From the NCBI RefSeq assembly GCF_900142775.1, contig NZ_FRCC01000011.1, positions 1 to 64,000 on the forward strand: 64,000 bases of DNA. Reading direction: 5' to 3'. The translations under genes and the position numbers were made by a program. This DNA is from Flavobacterium flevense (GTDB lineage Bacteria; Bacteroidota; Bacteroidia; Flavobacteriales; Flavobacteriaceae). Within the stretch, counting starts at the first letter, position 1; each line of letters opens with the position of its first letter. Below are positions 27,504 through 37,121 of this stretch, piece by piece. The notes under the pieces were generated by a model. It made no database searches. It was not told the DNA's origin and saw nothing but the letters and a program-made list of their open reading frames with translations.

Positions 27504-29399
27504 ATGGAAGAAAAAAAGTTTGACCCCAATTCGTTAATTGGTTTTGTATTGATTTTCGGTATATTGCTTTGGATTATGTACCAAAACAAACCTTCTGAAG
27601 CGGAACTTGCTGCAGAAAAAGCCAAAAAAGAATTGGTTGTTAAAGAAGAAGCTAAACAGCAACAGGGTACTGCAAAATTAGCAGCTGCCCCAGTAGCAAC
27701 AAATGATACTTTGCAATTAGCTAAACTGCAAAAAACCTTAGGTAGCTTTGCTTATTCGGCAACATTACCAAGTGCTAAAGAGGAGTTTACTACTATCGAA
27801 AACAAATTAGTTAAGCTTAAAATAGCCAATAAAGGAGGTTATATCGCTGAAGCAACCCTGAAAAATTTTGAACGTACTAAAAAAGGATCAGGTGAGTTAG
27901 TAAAATTAATTAAAGACAATAATGCACAGTTTAATTTAGAATTAGCCACTGCTGATAACCATACTTTAAACACTAAAGAACTTTATTTTGAACCAACGTT
28001 GACAAAAAATGGGGAAGACCAAATTTTGACAATGCGTTTAAAAGCGGCTCCTAATGCCTATTTAGAATATAAATATGTATTAAAAGCAAATGATTATATG
28101 CTGGATTTTGATATTCAGACACAAGGATTGAGCAGTATTTTAAAAACAGCTAAACCATTACAGTTAGAATGGGAATTTAAAACCTATACTAACGAAAAAA
28201 GTATTTCTTACGAAAACCGTTATTCTGAAATCTATTTTGAATACGAAGATGGTAAGAGCGACTATTTAGGTCAGGGACAGGATAAAACAGAAACTGCCGA
28301 AGATGTGAGTTATGTAGCATACAAGCAACATTTCTTTTCTTCTATTTTATTATCGTCAACTCCATTTAAAACAGCTGAATTGTACTCTAATAATTTAGTG
28401 AATGATGAAGAGGTTGATACTACTTTTACCAAACATTTCAAGGCGGTAATGCCATTGGCTTTCAAAAATGGAGAGATTGATCAAAAAATGAATTGGTATT
28501 ATGGTCCTACGGATTATAAATTATTAAAATCGTATGACAGAAACTTAGAAGACATCGTAGCCTTAGGCTGGGGAATTTTTGGATGGATTAACCGTCATTT
28601 ATTTATTCCAATGTATGGTTTTTTAAGTATGTTTATTTCACAGGGATGGGCGATTGTATTGTTTACTATTTTAGTAAAATTACTGATGTCTCCGATTACT
28701 TATAAGTCATTCCTTTCACAGGCAAAAATGAAGGTATTGCGTCCTGAAATCACTGAAATTAGTGAAAAATATAAGGATGAACCAATGAAAAAGCAACAGG
28801 AAACAATGAAGTTGTACAACAAAGCCGGTGTAAACCCAATGGCAGGTTGTGTGCCCGGTTTGCTGCAAATGCCTGTTTTTTATGCTTTATTCCAATTTTT
28901 TCCATCAGCTATTGAGTTGAGACAAAAAGGATTTTTATGGGCAGATGATTTATCTTCATTTGATTCGGTTTATAAATTACCGTTCCATATTCCTGCTTAT
29001 GGAGATCATATTAGTTTGTTCCCTATTTTAGCTTCTATCGCTATTTTCTTTTACATGAAAATGACCACCGGAGATCAGCAAATGGCGACACCACAACAAG
29101 AAGGAATGCCTGATATGGCTAAGATGATGAAAATAATGGTGTATATTTCGCCATTAATGATGTTGTTGTTCTTTAACAGTTATGCGTCAGGATTGAGTTT
29201 GTATTATTTTATTTCTAATACCATTACAATCGGAATCATGTTAGTAATTAAAAATTACATCATTGATAGTGATAAGATTCACGCTCAAATTCAGGAAAAC
29301 AAAAAGAAAGAGCCTAAGAAACAAAGTAAGTTTCAACAAAAGCTTCAGGAAGCTATGGCACAACAGGAAGCTATGAAAGCGCAAAAGAAAAAGAAATAA
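27504..29399 (+). CDS. yidC: Membrane protein insertase YidC
   Basis: 631 residues, the long Gram-negative form. TM1 (about 8-24) is followed by the large periplasmic beta-sandwich domain (about 90-355), then the conserved five-helix core: MYGFLSMFISQGWAIVLFTILVK, LLMSPITYKSFLSQAKMKVLRPEI, MAGCVPGLLQMPVFYALFQFFP, and late helices near 540-595. The tail is Lys/Gln-rich (KKKEPKKQSKFQQK). It inserts proteins into the inner membrane with or without SecYEG. Downstream of pyrG; terminator at 29411. Confidence 0.96.
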   Translation: MEEKKFDPNSLIGFVLIFGILLWIMYQNKPSEAELAAEKAKKELVVKEEAKQQQGTAKLAAAPVATNDTLQLAKLQKTLGSFAYSATLPSAKEEFTTIENKLVKLKIANKGGYIAEATLKNFERTKKGSGELVKLIKDNNAQFNLELATADNHTLNTKELYFEPTLTKNGEDQILTMRLKAAPNAYLEYKYVLKANDYMLDFDIQTQGLSSILKTAKPLQLEWEFKTYTNEKSISYENRYSEIYFEYEDGKSDYLGQGQDKTETAEDVSYVAYKQHFFSSILLSSTPFKTAELYSNNLVNDEEVDTTFTKHFKAVMPLAFKNGEIDQKMNWYYGPTDYKLLKSYDRNLEDIVALGWGIFGWINRHLFIPMYGFLSMFISQGWAIVLFTILVKLLMSPITYKSFLSQAKMKVLRPEITEISEKYKDEPMKKQQETMKLYNKAGVNPMAGCVPGLLQMPVFYALFQFFPSAIELRQKGFLWADDLSSFDSVYKLPFHIPAYGDHISLFPILASIAIFFYMKMTTGDQQMATPQQEGMPDMAKMMKIMVYISPLMMLLFFNSYASGLSLYYFISNTITIGIMLVIKNYIIDSDKIHAQIQENKKKEPKKQSKFQQKLQEAMAQQEAMKAQKKKK

Positions 29400-29410
29400 T
29401 ATAAAGTAAA

Positions 29411-29438
29411 AAAAGCTCTCTAATTGAGAGCTTTTTTT
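29411..29438. terminator. Bidirectional terminator
   Basis: Stem AAAAGCTCTC/GAGAGCTTTT with a TAATT loop, between convergent yidC and the fasciclin gene. Confidence 0.92.
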
Positions 29439-29445
29439 ATGGTTT

Positions 29446-30405
29446 TTAATTTAAGTTAGGTAACAAAACCTTGTCAATGACATGAATGACACCATTCGAG
29501 CATTGTACATCTGTAGCGGTAATATTTGAAATCCTGTTATTGAAGTCTTTTATTTTAGCACCTCCGGCCAATTGAACGGTGAAGGTTTGTGGAGTTTGTA
29601 GTGTATTAACCACTTGTCCTTCGGTTAAACTTGCAGCTAAAATATTTCCATTTACAACATGATACTGCAATACTTTAGTCAAATTGGCAGCTGAAACTCC
29701 TGCAATTCCTCCTGGAGCTAGTTCTGTATTCAATGCAGTAAAGGCAGCATTTGTTGGTGCAAATACTGTAAAAGGACCTGTTCCTGATAAAATACTAACA
29801 AAGTCAGGTTGACCTGCTCCGGTTAAAGCTCCTACTAATGAAGTAAAGTTAGGATTAGCAATTGCATGTGTAACAATCGTAGGCAAATTGATTACAGCAT
29901 CAACCACATGTATTACTCCATTAGAAGCCATTACATCAGCAGTTGTTACTTTGGCTACTCCGTTTAATTTTACTCCAGATGTCAAATCCACATACATACT
30001 CATGGTGTTGGTTCCTGATGTGGCACTTGTGGCCAGTGTTTTAACATATCCCGTCGTTAAATCAGAGGATTCTACTTTGCCGCTAACAACATGATTTAAT
30101 AAAATTTGTGTTAACACATCCTTAGGTACATCATTAATTGTTGCATAAGGAGTTGATGCTAAAAATGCTGTAAAAGCAGCATCTGTAGGAGCAAATACTG
30201 TAAAAGGACCTGAGCTTTTTAGTGTTGTGGCTAAATCAGCACGTGTTAAAGCTTTTACTAAAATGCTAAGGTTGGGATTTTTAACTGCTAATCCAGTTAT
30301 CGTATTGTCAACTGGTTTTGGATTGTCGTCATTATCGCAGGATACCATTAATGATAAAAATGCAATACACGCCAGGGCAATTCTAAATTTTGATACAATT
30401 TTCAT
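29446..30405 (-). CDS. Two-domain fasciclin (FAS1) lipoprotein
   Basis: 319 residues. Lipobox SLMVSC with Cys at about 23, followed by DNDDNPKP, an acidic stretch typical of surface-exposed Bacteroidota lipoproteins. Two FAS1 domains: about 36-175 (GPFTVFAPTDAAFTAFL, ASNGVIHVVDAVI) and about 178-318 (GPFTVFAPTNAAFTAL, CSNGVIHVIDKVLLP). FAS1 domains mediate adhesion and matrix contacts; the specific partner is unknown. Single gene. Confidence 0.9.
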   Translation of the reverse strand: MKIVSKFRIALACIAFLSLMVSCDNDDNPKPVDNTITGLAVKNPNLSILVKALTRADLATTLKSSGPFTVFAPTDAAFTAFLASTPYATINDVPKDVLTQILLNHVVSGKVESSDLTTGYVKTLATSATSGTNTMSMYVDLTSGVKLNGVAKVTTADVMASNGVIHVVDAVINLPTIVTHAIANPNFTSLVGALTGAGQPDFVSILSGTGPFTVFAPTNAAFTALNTELAPGGIAGVSAANLTKVLQYHVVNGNILAASLTEGQVVNTLQTPQTFTVQLAGGAKIKDFNNRISNITATDVQCSNGVIHVIDKVLLPNLN

Positions 30406-30733
30406 AGTTTTCTTGTTTTTATAGTTGTTGTTAATTTGTTTAAAGTTAATTAATAAACGTTAAACAAAAATTATTTTATAATTTGATTAATAGTTGTTTA
30501 AGGCATAGAATATTATTTTTTCATTGATAACAAGGATTTTTGTTTAGTATAATCTTTAATTGATTAAACAAAATATCGTACAGATTAATTCTTGTTTCTA
30601 ATAGCCATTTAGTAAATTTGATTCCCCGAATTGCTTCAGTCAGATTATTGTTTTGACGGAGATTAAAAAACAGTTTGGCTCAGTCTTAATGAAGTCTTTA
30701 AAATAATAATCGTTAAAAATTAAATTTGACCAA
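30406..30733. other. 328-bp intergenic region between divergent genes
   Basis: No ORF, RNA or repeat recognised. AT-rich. It carries a good two-box promoter on the plus strand (30592-30620) and a second TAAATTTG at 30721-30728, just before the next start. Confidence 0.6.
30592..30620 (+). promoter_or_regulatory. Two-box Bacteroidota promoter for the MORN-type gene
   Basis: TTG (30592-30594), 18-bp spacer, TAAATTTG (30613-30620): fits TTG-N17-23-TAnnTTTG. It predicts a leader of about 105 nt before ATG 30734. Confidence 0.55.
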
Positions 30734-31432
30734 ATGATAAAAAAAAGCTTGTTACTCTTTTTGTTCTGCACAACACTAATGGCGCAAACAGGAATTAATC
30801 AATTTGATGGTGAGCAAAAAAAAGATGGCGTTTGGAAAGGGGTTTATCCGGAATCCAAAAGACCGCGTTACGAAGGAACTTTTTCGCATGGTAAAGAAGT
30901 AGGCGAATTCAAATTTTTTGATGATACTAAAGCAGGAACCATTATTGCAACCCGCACTTTTAATCCAAATGATAATGCAGCTTATACTGTTTTTTATGAT
31001 CAAAATAAAAATAAAGTCAGCGAGGGTAAAGTAGTCAATAAAATGTTTGAAGGCGAATGGAAATACTATCACAAGGCATCTAAAACCATTATGACCATTG
31101 AGCATTATAAAAATGGTAAATTAGAAGGATTGCGTTCTGTGTTTTTTCCAAGTGGAAAAATTGCAGAAGAAACTTATTATAAAGCAGGTTTGAAAAATGG
31201 CAGTTCTAAAAAATATTCTGAAAAAGGATTTGTTTTAGAAGAAGCTGCTTTTAAAAATGATCAATATGATGGCGATGCTGTTTTTAGAGATGTAGATAAC
31301 AATATCGTTTCAAAAGGTAAATTTACTAATGGAAAGAAAACCGGCATTTGGCAATTTTTCGAAAATGGAAAATTAATATCAGAAGAGAATGTGAATTCTT
31401 CTAAAAAAGCAGATTCCGTCAAAACAAAGTGA
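30734..31432 (+). CDS. Exported MORN/YwqK-type repeat protein
   Basis: 232 residues. Signal peptide ends TLMAQ (about 18). The rest is a series of about eight short repeats of the form G-x-(W/F)-x-x-(Y/F)-x-x-x-G-x (GVWKGVYPESKRPRYEG, GEWKYYHKASKT, GKLEGLRSVFFPSGKIAEE, GIWQFFENGKLISEE), the MORN-like pattern annotated as the YwqK family. Such beta-hairpin repeats scaffold proteins or membranes. The antitoxin label sometimes given to YwqK is not supported here, since there is no toxin gene beside it. Ends in a Lys-rich tail. Confidence 0.8.
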   Translation: MIKKSLLLFLFCTTLMAQTGINQFDGEQKKDGVWKGVYPESKRPRYEGTFSHGKEVGEFKFFDDTKAGTIIATRTFNPNDNAAYTVFYDQNKNKVSEGKVVNKMFEGEWKYYHKASKTIMTIEHYKNGKLEGLRSVFFPSGKIAEETYYKAGLKNGSSKKYSEKGFVLEEAAFKNDQYDGDAVFRDVDNNIVSKGKFTNGKKTGIWQFFENGKLISEENVNSSKKADSVKTK

Positions 31433-31577
31433 TTTTTTTGTTTCTCTTTTCATCAAGCAAAAAAGAAAATTATTAAAGATGATTCTATTATATAAAATGT
31501 TTGAATAGACTTTAGATAATTACCTAACCGCTTTATAATTAACAAAGCTTAGGGATAGAAATCCTTTTAAAACTTTG

Positions 31578-31585
31578 TACCTTTG
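31578..31585 (+). promoter_or_regulatory. -7 box that fixes the mnmA start
   Basis: TACCTTTG within ACTTTGTACCTTTG. It overlaps the longer open frame (from 31575), so the ATG at 31611 is preferred. Confidence 0.55.
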
Positions 31586-31610
31586 CAGCCTTATAAAAAG
31601 AAATTTTAGA

Positions 31611-32798
31611 ATGAAACGTGTTGTAGTAGGACTTTCTGGTGGTGTAGATTCAAGCGTTGCAGCTTATTTGTTGCAACAACAAGGTTATGAAGTTATTGGG
31701 CTTTTTATGAAAAACTGGCATGATGATTCGGTAACGATATCTAATGATTGCCCGTGGTTAGAAGACAGTAATGATGCTTTGTTAGTAGCTGAAAAGCTGG
31801 GAATTCCGTTTCAAACCGTTGATTTAAGCGAACAATACAAGGAAAAAATCGTTGATTATATGTTCAACGAATATGAAAAAGGAAGAACTCCTAATCCAGA
31901 TGTACTTTGTAATCGCGAGATAAAATTTGATGTTTTCATGAAAATCGCCTTAAGCCTGGGAGCCGATTATGTGGCTACAGGACATTATTGTCGCAAAAGT
32001 GAAATTAATGTTGACGGAAAACCGGTTTACCAATTGCTGGCCGGTGTTGATAACAACAAAGATCAATCGTATTTTTTGTGCCAATTATCACAAGAACAAT
32101 TAGCCAAAGCGCTTTTTCCTATTGGTGAATTAACGAAACCTCAGGTTAGAGAAATTGCAGCCGAAATGGAATTAGTTACTGCCGAAAAGAAAGATTCTCA
32201 AGGATTGTGTTTTATTGGTAAAGTACGTCTTCCGGAATTTTTACAACAAAAATTACAGCCAAAACCCGGAATAATTGTCCAAATTGATAAAGATAATTCC
32301 GTTTATAACATCGCAATTCCTAAAGGATTATCTGATGAAGAAACTTTGTCTCTGGCAGCAAGTCCTATTCAATATACAGCGGATATGGGTAAAACCGTTG
32401 GCAGGCATCAGGGAGCACATTATTTCACTATTGGTCAGCGAAAAGGCTTAAATGTAGGCGGTACAGCCGAGGGGTTGTTTGTAATTGCAACTGATGTAGA
32501 TTCGAATATTATTTATACCGGAATGGGAAGTCATCATCCGGGTTTGTTCAGGAAAGCCTTATTTGTAGAAAAATCTGAAGTGCATTGGATTCGGGAAGAT
32601 TTGGCTCTTGCCAATGGAGAAACGATGAAAATAATGGCCAGAATTCGTTACAGACAGCCATTGCAAGAAGCTACTTTGCATCAATTTGCATCCGGAATGT
32701 ATGTTTCTTTTGAAGAACCACAGTCGGCAATAACCGAAGGTCAGTTTGTAGCCTGGTATCAGGATGATGAATTGTTAGGTTCCGGTGTGATTTCGTAG
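31611..32798 (+). CDS. mnmA: tRNA 2-thiouridylase MnmA
   Basis: 395 residues from ATG 31611 ([17 protein letters not shown]). A longer frame opens at 31575 but includes the promoter box. MnmA thiolates U34 of tRNA Lys, Glu and Gln. PP-loop [15 protein letters not shown] (8-22); first catalytic Cys in [12 protein letters not shown]; second in [11 protein letters not shown]; AdoMet-independent C-terminal beta-barrel with [11 protein letters not shown] terminator follows at 32828. Confidence 0.95.
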   Translation: MKRVVVGLSGGVDSSVAAYLLQQQGYEVIGLFMKNWHDDSVTISNDCPWLEDSNDALLVAEKLGIPFQTVDLSEQYKEKIVDYMFNEYEKGRTPNPDVLCNREIKFDVFMKIALSLGADYVATGHYCRKSEINVDGKPVYQLLAGVDNNKDQSYFLCQLSQEQLAKALFPIGELTKPQVREIAAEMELVTAEKKDSQGLCFIGKVRLPEFLQQKLQPKPGIIVQIDKDNSVYNIAIPKGLSDEETLSLAASPIQYTADMGKTVGRHQGAHYFTIGQRKGLNVGGTAEGLFVIATDVDSNIIYTGMGSHHPGLFRKALFVEKSEVHWIREDLALANGETMKIMARIRYRQPLQEATLHQFASGMYVSFEEPQSAITEGQFVAWYQDDELLGSGVIS

Positions 32799-32827
32799 TG
32801 TTACTTTCGAAAAAAAATAATAAATTT

Positions 32828-32866
32828 AAGTGATTAATTCTGTTACAGGTTAATCACTTTTTTTTT
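32828..32866 (+). terminator. mnmA terminator
   Basis: Stem AAGTGATTAA/TTAATCACTT and a run of eight T, 30 bp past the stop codon. Confidence 0.9.
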
Positions 32867-32878
32867 AATGGTATCACT

Positions 32879-34492
32879 ATGAAAAAGTTTCGTTTGTTAT
32901 TTTTACTATTGTTCCCCCTTTTCGTTTTTTCCCAGGAAGAAGCCTGGGTGTATTTTAATGCTAAAGAAAAGGAACAGGAATTTTACAGCAATCCGTTAAA
33001 AATGCTTTCACAACGAGCTCTGGACAGACGAAGTACTCAAAATATAGCTTTGGATTTTAAAGATGTTCCCATAAGTGAAAATTTTATTAGTATCCTAAAA
33101 AAAGTTTCGGGAATCCAAATTATGGCTACGTCCAAATGGATGAATGCCATTCATATCAGAGGTTCTCAGAATGCTGTTAATTCATTAAAAAATTATGATT
33201 TTGTATCCAAAATAGAATTTGCCGCTAACACTTTGAATCCAACTAATATAGTATCAAAAGCCAGCATTCCGAAAAATAAGAGACTAAAAAAGGAGAAGTC
33301 TGTTTTTGCTAACAAGGAAACGGCTGATTTACAAATAAAAATGCTGAACGGACAGGTTTTGCATCAGCACCATTATACCGGTTCAGGAAAAATAATTGCA
33401 GTACTGGATGCCGGTTTTCTGGGAGTTGATAAAGCGGTTCCGTTTAAACAGTTGAGAGATAATAATCAAATTTTAGGAGCTTATAATTTTGTAAACAGAA
33501 ATGATGCTGTTTATACTCAGGATTCGCATGGCACCAATGTGCTTTCAACAATGGCTGCTTATACTGAAAATTCGTTAATTGGGACAGCAATTGACGCTTC
33601 GTATTACTTGTTTGTTACCGAAGATGTAAGTGTCGAAAATCCGGTGGAAGAATCATTATGGGTGGAAGCGGCTGAAAAAGCAGACAGTTTAGGAGTTGAT
33701 ATTATAAACAGTTCGTTAGGTTACACGGAGTTTGATAACCCCGCTTATAATCATACTTATGAACAAAGAAATGGGAGTACGGCTTTTATTTCTAAAGCTG
33801 CCGAAATTGCTTTTAGCCGTGGAATGCTCGTTGTTGTTTCAGCAGGTAATGAAGGAACTACAAAGGATCCCTATATTGTAACTCCGGCTGATGCTCCTTC
33901 GGTTATCGCAGTTGGAGCAGTTGATGAAAATAAAAATCGGGTAAATTTCAGCTCAGTTGGCCCCACATTTGACGGCAGAATAAAACCGGATATTATGGCT
34001 TTAGGGCAAAATACGGTTGTTTCAGATGAGAATGGAAATAGTGTTTATCTAAGTGGAAGTTCTTTTTCGGCTCCTCTCATTTCCGGAATGCTAGCCTGTT
34101 TGTGGCAGGCTTATCCGGAGAAAACAAATCAGGAAATAAAAAAAATACTGCTTGAATCTTCTACTAATTATAGTACTCCGGATAATCAATACGGTTACGG
34201 AATTCCCGATTTTAAATTGGCTTTAGCTAACAAAGCTAATTCAGGAGACGAAAATCTGCAGTATTTTGTAGCCTATCCCAATCCTGCATCTGATGCTGTT
34301 TCAGTTCATTTTCCTGCTGATTTTAATAAAGGAAAAATGTTTTTTTATAATGTCCTTGGGCAAAAAGTTTTAGAAAGAAAGATATTGGATTTAGAAACTA
34401 ATTTTTCTGTAGCACCCTTAAGCAACGGACTTTATTTTTATAAAATTGAATCCGATTTCTTTTCCAGATATGGGAAAATAATTAAAAATTGA
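32879..34492 (+). CDS. Subtilisin-like (S8) protease with T9SS C-terminal domain
   Basis: 537 residues. Signal peptide ends FVFSQ (about 19), then an inhibitor-like propeptide (about 20-150). The S8 catalytic triad is complete: Asp177 (IIAVLDAGF), His217 (QDSHGTNV) and Ser395 (SGSSFSAPL), with the oxyanion Asn in SAGNEG (about 324). The last 80 residues (YFVAYPNPASDAVSVHF to SRYGKIIKN) form a T9SS type A sorting domain, so this is an exported protease, probably released or surface-attached. The start of the next gene lies 5 bp after its stop. Confidence 0.93.
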   Translation: MKKFRLLFLLLFPLFVFSQEEAWVYFNAKEKEQEFYSNPLKMLSQRALDRRSTQNIALDFKDVPISENFISILKKVSGIQIMATSKWMNAIHIRGSQNAVNSLKNYDFVSKIEFAANTLNPTNIVSKASIPKNKRLKKEKSVFANKETADLQIKMLNGQVLHQHHYTGSGKIIAVLDAGFLGVDKAVPFKQLRDNNQILGAYNFVNRNDAVYTQDSHGTNVLSTMAAYTENSLIGTAIDASYYLFVTEDVSVENPVEESLWVEAAEKADSLGVDIINSSLGYTEFDNPAYNHTYEQRNGSTAFISKAAEIAFSRGMLVVVSAGNEGTTKDPYIVTPADAPSVIAVGAVDENKNRVNFSSVGPTFDGRIKPDIMALGQNTVVSDENGNSVYLSGSSFSAPLISGMLACLWQAYPEKTNQEIKKILLESSTNYSTPDNQYGYGIPDFKLALANKANSGDENLQYFVAYPNPASDAVSVHFPADFNKGKMFFYNVLGQKVLERKILDLETNFSVAPLSNGLYFYKIESDFFSRYGKIIKN

Positions 34493-34497
34493 TTGTA

Positions 34498-35442
34498 ATG
34501 AACAGGATAACAACACTTTTTGAGATACAATATCCGTTAATTCAAGCCGGAATGGTTTGGGTAAGCGGATACAAACTAGCCAGTGCAGTGAGTAATGCCG
34601 GAGGTTTAGGATTAATAGGTGCAGGCTCGATGTATCCTGAGGTTTTAAGAGAACATATTAGGAAATGTAAAAAAGCAACGGCTAAACCTTTTGGGGTTAA
34701 TATTCCTATGTTATATCCTAATATTGAAGAAATCATGCAGATTATTATCGAAGAAGGAGTCCGGATTGTATTTACGTCCGCAGGGAATCCGATGACCTGG
34801 ACACCTTACTTAAAAGATCATGGAATTACGGTAGTTCATGTGGTGAGCAGTACTAAATTTGCATTAAAAGCACAACAGGCAGGAGTAGATGCTATTGTCG
34901 CCGAAGGTTTTGAAGCCGGAGGACATAATGGTCGGGATGAAACGACTACTTTTACTTTAATTCCGATGGTGAAAGAACAAATAAAAATTCCTATTATTGC
35001 AGCTGGCGGAATCGCTACCGGAAACGGAATGCTTGCAGCTATGATTCTGGGAGCAGATGCTGTTCAGGTAGGAAGCAGGTTTGCTGCTTCGACAGAATCT
35101 TCGGCACATGATAATTTTAAAAAAATAATTCTGGATACAAAGGAAGGCGGTACACAATTAACATTGAAAGAACTGACTCCTGTGAGATTGATAAAGAATA
35201 AGTTTTTTGAAGACATTCAGGAATTGTATACCCAATGTCCCACTAAAGAGGATTTGTGCGGATTATTAGGAAGAGCCCGAGCCAAGAAAGGTATTTTTGA
35301 AGGAGATGTGGTTGAAGGAGAATTAGAAATAGGTCAGATAGCCGGATTAATTCACGATATAAAGTCCGCTCAAACCATTGTTTTAGACATGATGCAGGAA
35401 TATGAATTTGCTAAAAAGCAAGTTGCCAATTTTTTATTTTAA
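34498..35442 (+). CDS. Nitronate monooxygenase / 2-nitropropane dioxygenase family
   Basis: 314 residues from ATG 34498; a TTG at 34489 in the same frame overlaps the upstream stop and is less likely. TIM-barrel flavoprotein: YPLIQAGMVWVSGYKLASAVSNAGGLGLIGAGSM, PFGVNIPML, EGFEAGGHNGRDETTT, IPIIAAGGIATGNGMLAAMILGADAVQVGSRFAAS (FMN phosphate site). It oxidises alkyl nitronates in characterised members; close relatives include the enoyl-ACP reductase FabK, which remains an alternative. Co-oriented 5 bp behind the protease. Confidence 0.87.
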   Translation: MNRITTLFEIQYPLIQAGMVWVSGYKLASAVSNAGGLGLIGAGSMYPEVLREHIRKCKKATAKPFGVNIPMLYPNIEEIMQIIIEEGVRIVFTSAGNPMTWTPYLKDHGITVVHVVSSTKFALKAQQAGVDAIVAEGFEAGGHNGRDETTTFTLIPMVKEQIKIPIIAAGGIATGNGMLAAMILGADAVQVGSRFAASTESSAHDNFKKIILDTKEGGTQLTLKELTPVRLIKNKFFEDIQELYTQCPTKEDLCGLLGRARAKKGIFEGDVVEGELEIGQIAGLIHDIKSAQTIVLDMMQEYEFAKKQVANFLF

Positions 35443-35453
35443 ATAAGTCAAAA

Positions 35454-35873
35454 ATGACACAAAAAAAATGCTTTTATTTTTACATCTGTTTATTGTTTTT
35501 TACAATGGGTTTGCAGCAATCTTACAGTCAGGTATATCGATTCAAAACTTCGGGTTTTAGTGTTTTGGAAAAAAATGAAAAAGGAAAATGGGGGAAATGG
35601 TCTGATCTGGGATTAGTAAATATCACTGTTACTTTAGATACTGATAAAAACAGGATTGTAGTATATTCTCAAAATATTCAATTGTACAATATAGTAGTCT
35701 ATCAGCCGGAATCAGAGTCTGAAAGTGATTTAGTGTATTCCTTTACTTGTAAAGACAATGATGGTGTTGATTGTACCCTTTCTATCATCACCCGAAAAAA
35801 GCAGGAAAACCGAAAACAATTATATATCACTTATCCGGATCATGTGATTGTGTATAATATTTTTACGATGTAA
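35454..35873 (+). CDS. Small exported hypothetical protein
   Basis: 139 residues. A signal peptide (about 1-26, ending QQSYSQ) precedes a beta-rich domain: VYRFKTSGFSVLEKNEKGKW, ITVTLDTDKNRIVVYSQNIQLY, two cysteines (CKDNDGVDC), and YITYPDHVIVYNIF. No family recognised. It begins 11 bp after the nitronate monooxygenase gene and is probably co-transcribed with it, and is convergent with the DUF4268 gene 10 bp further on. Confidence 0.72.
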   Translation: MTQKKCFYFYICLLFFTMGLQQSYSQVYRFKTSGFSVLEKNEKGKWGKWSDLGLVNITVTLDTDKNRIVVYSQNIQLYNIVVYQPESESESDLVYSFTCKDNDGVDCTLSIITRKKQENRKQLYITYPDHVIVYNIFTM

Positions 35874-35883
35874 AATCGGAACA

Positions 35884-36324
35884 TTATTCGATTTCAATAT
35901 CCTTTATAAACTCATCATATTCCAGATAAAAACGCTCCAGAGCATCCATTTTTTCATTAAAAAAATCAAAAATACTGTCCCAGTAATTACGGTTGCTGAA
36001 ACCAACGCCTGATTTTTCAACCCAAATCCTGCTAATGGTCTTTCCATTTTCCAAAACATAGTCTTTTTCAAAAACTAAATCAGTGATGAATTCTTCTTCT
36101 AAGATGTTTTTTAAAGCTTCCAGTTTTTCAAAATAAGCAATTCGTTTTTCAGTATTGCGATGTTCGATATCAATCAAAACCTGAGCTTTTTTATTATCCA
36201 CATAAAATTTAAAAGAGAAGTCCTTAATCTTAGTGTCGTATAAAAGCCATTTTCGAGGATGTTTTTCGGCAAATGTTACCCAGAATTCTCGTTTTAACCG
36301 TTGCGTTTCTTCTTTACTATACAT
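35884..36324 (-). CDS. DUF4268 family protein
   Basis: 146 residues, soluble. REFWVTFAEKHPRKWLLYDTKIKDFSFKFYVD, then IDIEHRNTEKRIAYFEKLEALKNILEEEF, and an acidic aromatic C-terminus (FFNEKMDALERFYLEYDEFIKDIEIE). Matches DUF4268 as I remember it; the role is unknown. Divergent from the Nudix gene (87 bp). Confidence 0.78.
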   Translation of the reverse strand: MYSKEETQRLKREFWVTFAEKHPRKWLLYDTKIKDFSFKFYVDNKKAQVLIDIEHRNTEKRIAYFEKLEALKNILEEEFITDLVFEKDYVLENGKTISRIWVEKSGVGFSNRNYWDSIFDFFNEKMDALERFYLEYDEFIKDIEIE

Positions 36325-36411
36325 TTTATTAAGCTTTCATCTTTAGAAAATTTGTTCAGGCTCGTTTTCTAAAGTATATTTATGTTTTATTTGCAAAAAT
36401 AGACTTTGATT

Positions 36412-37065
36412 ATGGATTTTCAGCATTTTTTAAAAATTATACCCAATTTAGTTCCCGCAGTACTTCCTGCTTTTGCTTCTCATGAAAAGATGATGCCTGT
36501 TGAACGCAAAGAACTTTTGGAGAAAATTAATCTGAAAGAAAAAAATCCCAGAGAAGCTGCTGTGACGATGTTGTTTTATCCTAAAAACAATCAGGCTCAT
36601 TTGGTTTTGATTGTTCGAAATTCCTACGAAGGAGTGCATTCTGCTCAAATTGCTTTTCCGGGCGGCAAATTTGAAGTTGGTGATAGTAATTTAAAAGAAA
36701 CTGCTTTAAGAGAAACGGAGGAAGAAATTGGAATCAGTCGTGACAAAATCGAAATTGTGAAAGATTTTAGCCCGTTGTATATTCCGCCAAGTAATTTTAT
36801 GGTATATCCTTTTTTAGGAATTTGTATCGAAGAACCAGCATTCGTTTTAGATCCTCAAGAAGTAGCTTCAATTATTGAATTGCCTCTGGAAGTTTTTAAA
36901 AATGATGCTATTTTAACGGTCGAAAATCTATCCACTTCTTACGGTTCCTTTATTGAAGTTCCGGCTTTTAAGATTGATGGACATATAGTGTGGGGAGCTA
37001 CCGCTATGATGCTGAGCGAATTAAAAGATGTGTTGTTAAGTGTTTTTGATACTGGAAAGTTGTAG
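36412..37065 (+). CDS. Nudix hydrolase, CoA-pyrophosphatase type
   Basis: 217 residues from ATG 36412 (a TTG at 36406 is in frame but weaker). The Nudix box GX5EX7REUXEEXGU is complete in GGKFEVGDSNLKETALRETE plus EEIGI. The upstream SAQIAFPGG corresponds to the CoA diphosphatase (UPF0035) signature, pointing to hydrolysis of CoA to phosphopantetheine and 3',5'-ADP. Divergent from the DUF4268 gene and followed after 56 bp by the acyltransferase gene; a link through CoA/acyl metabolism is speculative. Confidence 0.87.
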   Translation: MDFQHFLKIIPNLVPAVLPAFASHEKMMPVERKELLEKINLKEKNPREAAVTMLFYPKNNQAHLVLIVRNSYEGVHSAQIAFPGGKFEVGDSNLKETALRETEEEIGISRDKIEIVKDFSPLYIPPSNFMVYPFLGICIEEPAFVLDPQEVASIIELPLEVFKNDAILTVENLSTSYGSFIEVPAFKIDGHIVWGATAMMLSELKDVLLSVFDTGKL

Positions 37066-37121
37066 AGCGCTTCATCTTGTTTTTGTAAATTTATAATCTA
37101 ATATTAAACTAATTACCTTTT

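Noticed and set aside
30721-30728. TAAATTTG as the promoter of the MORN-type gene
   Set aside because: It is 5 bp from the ATG and has no -33 box, whereas 30592-30620 has both boxes; kept only as a minor alternative.
30734-31432. Antitoxin role suggested by YwqK annotation
   Set aside because: No toxin gene is adjacent and the protein has a signal peptide, which does not fit a cytoplasmic antitoxin.
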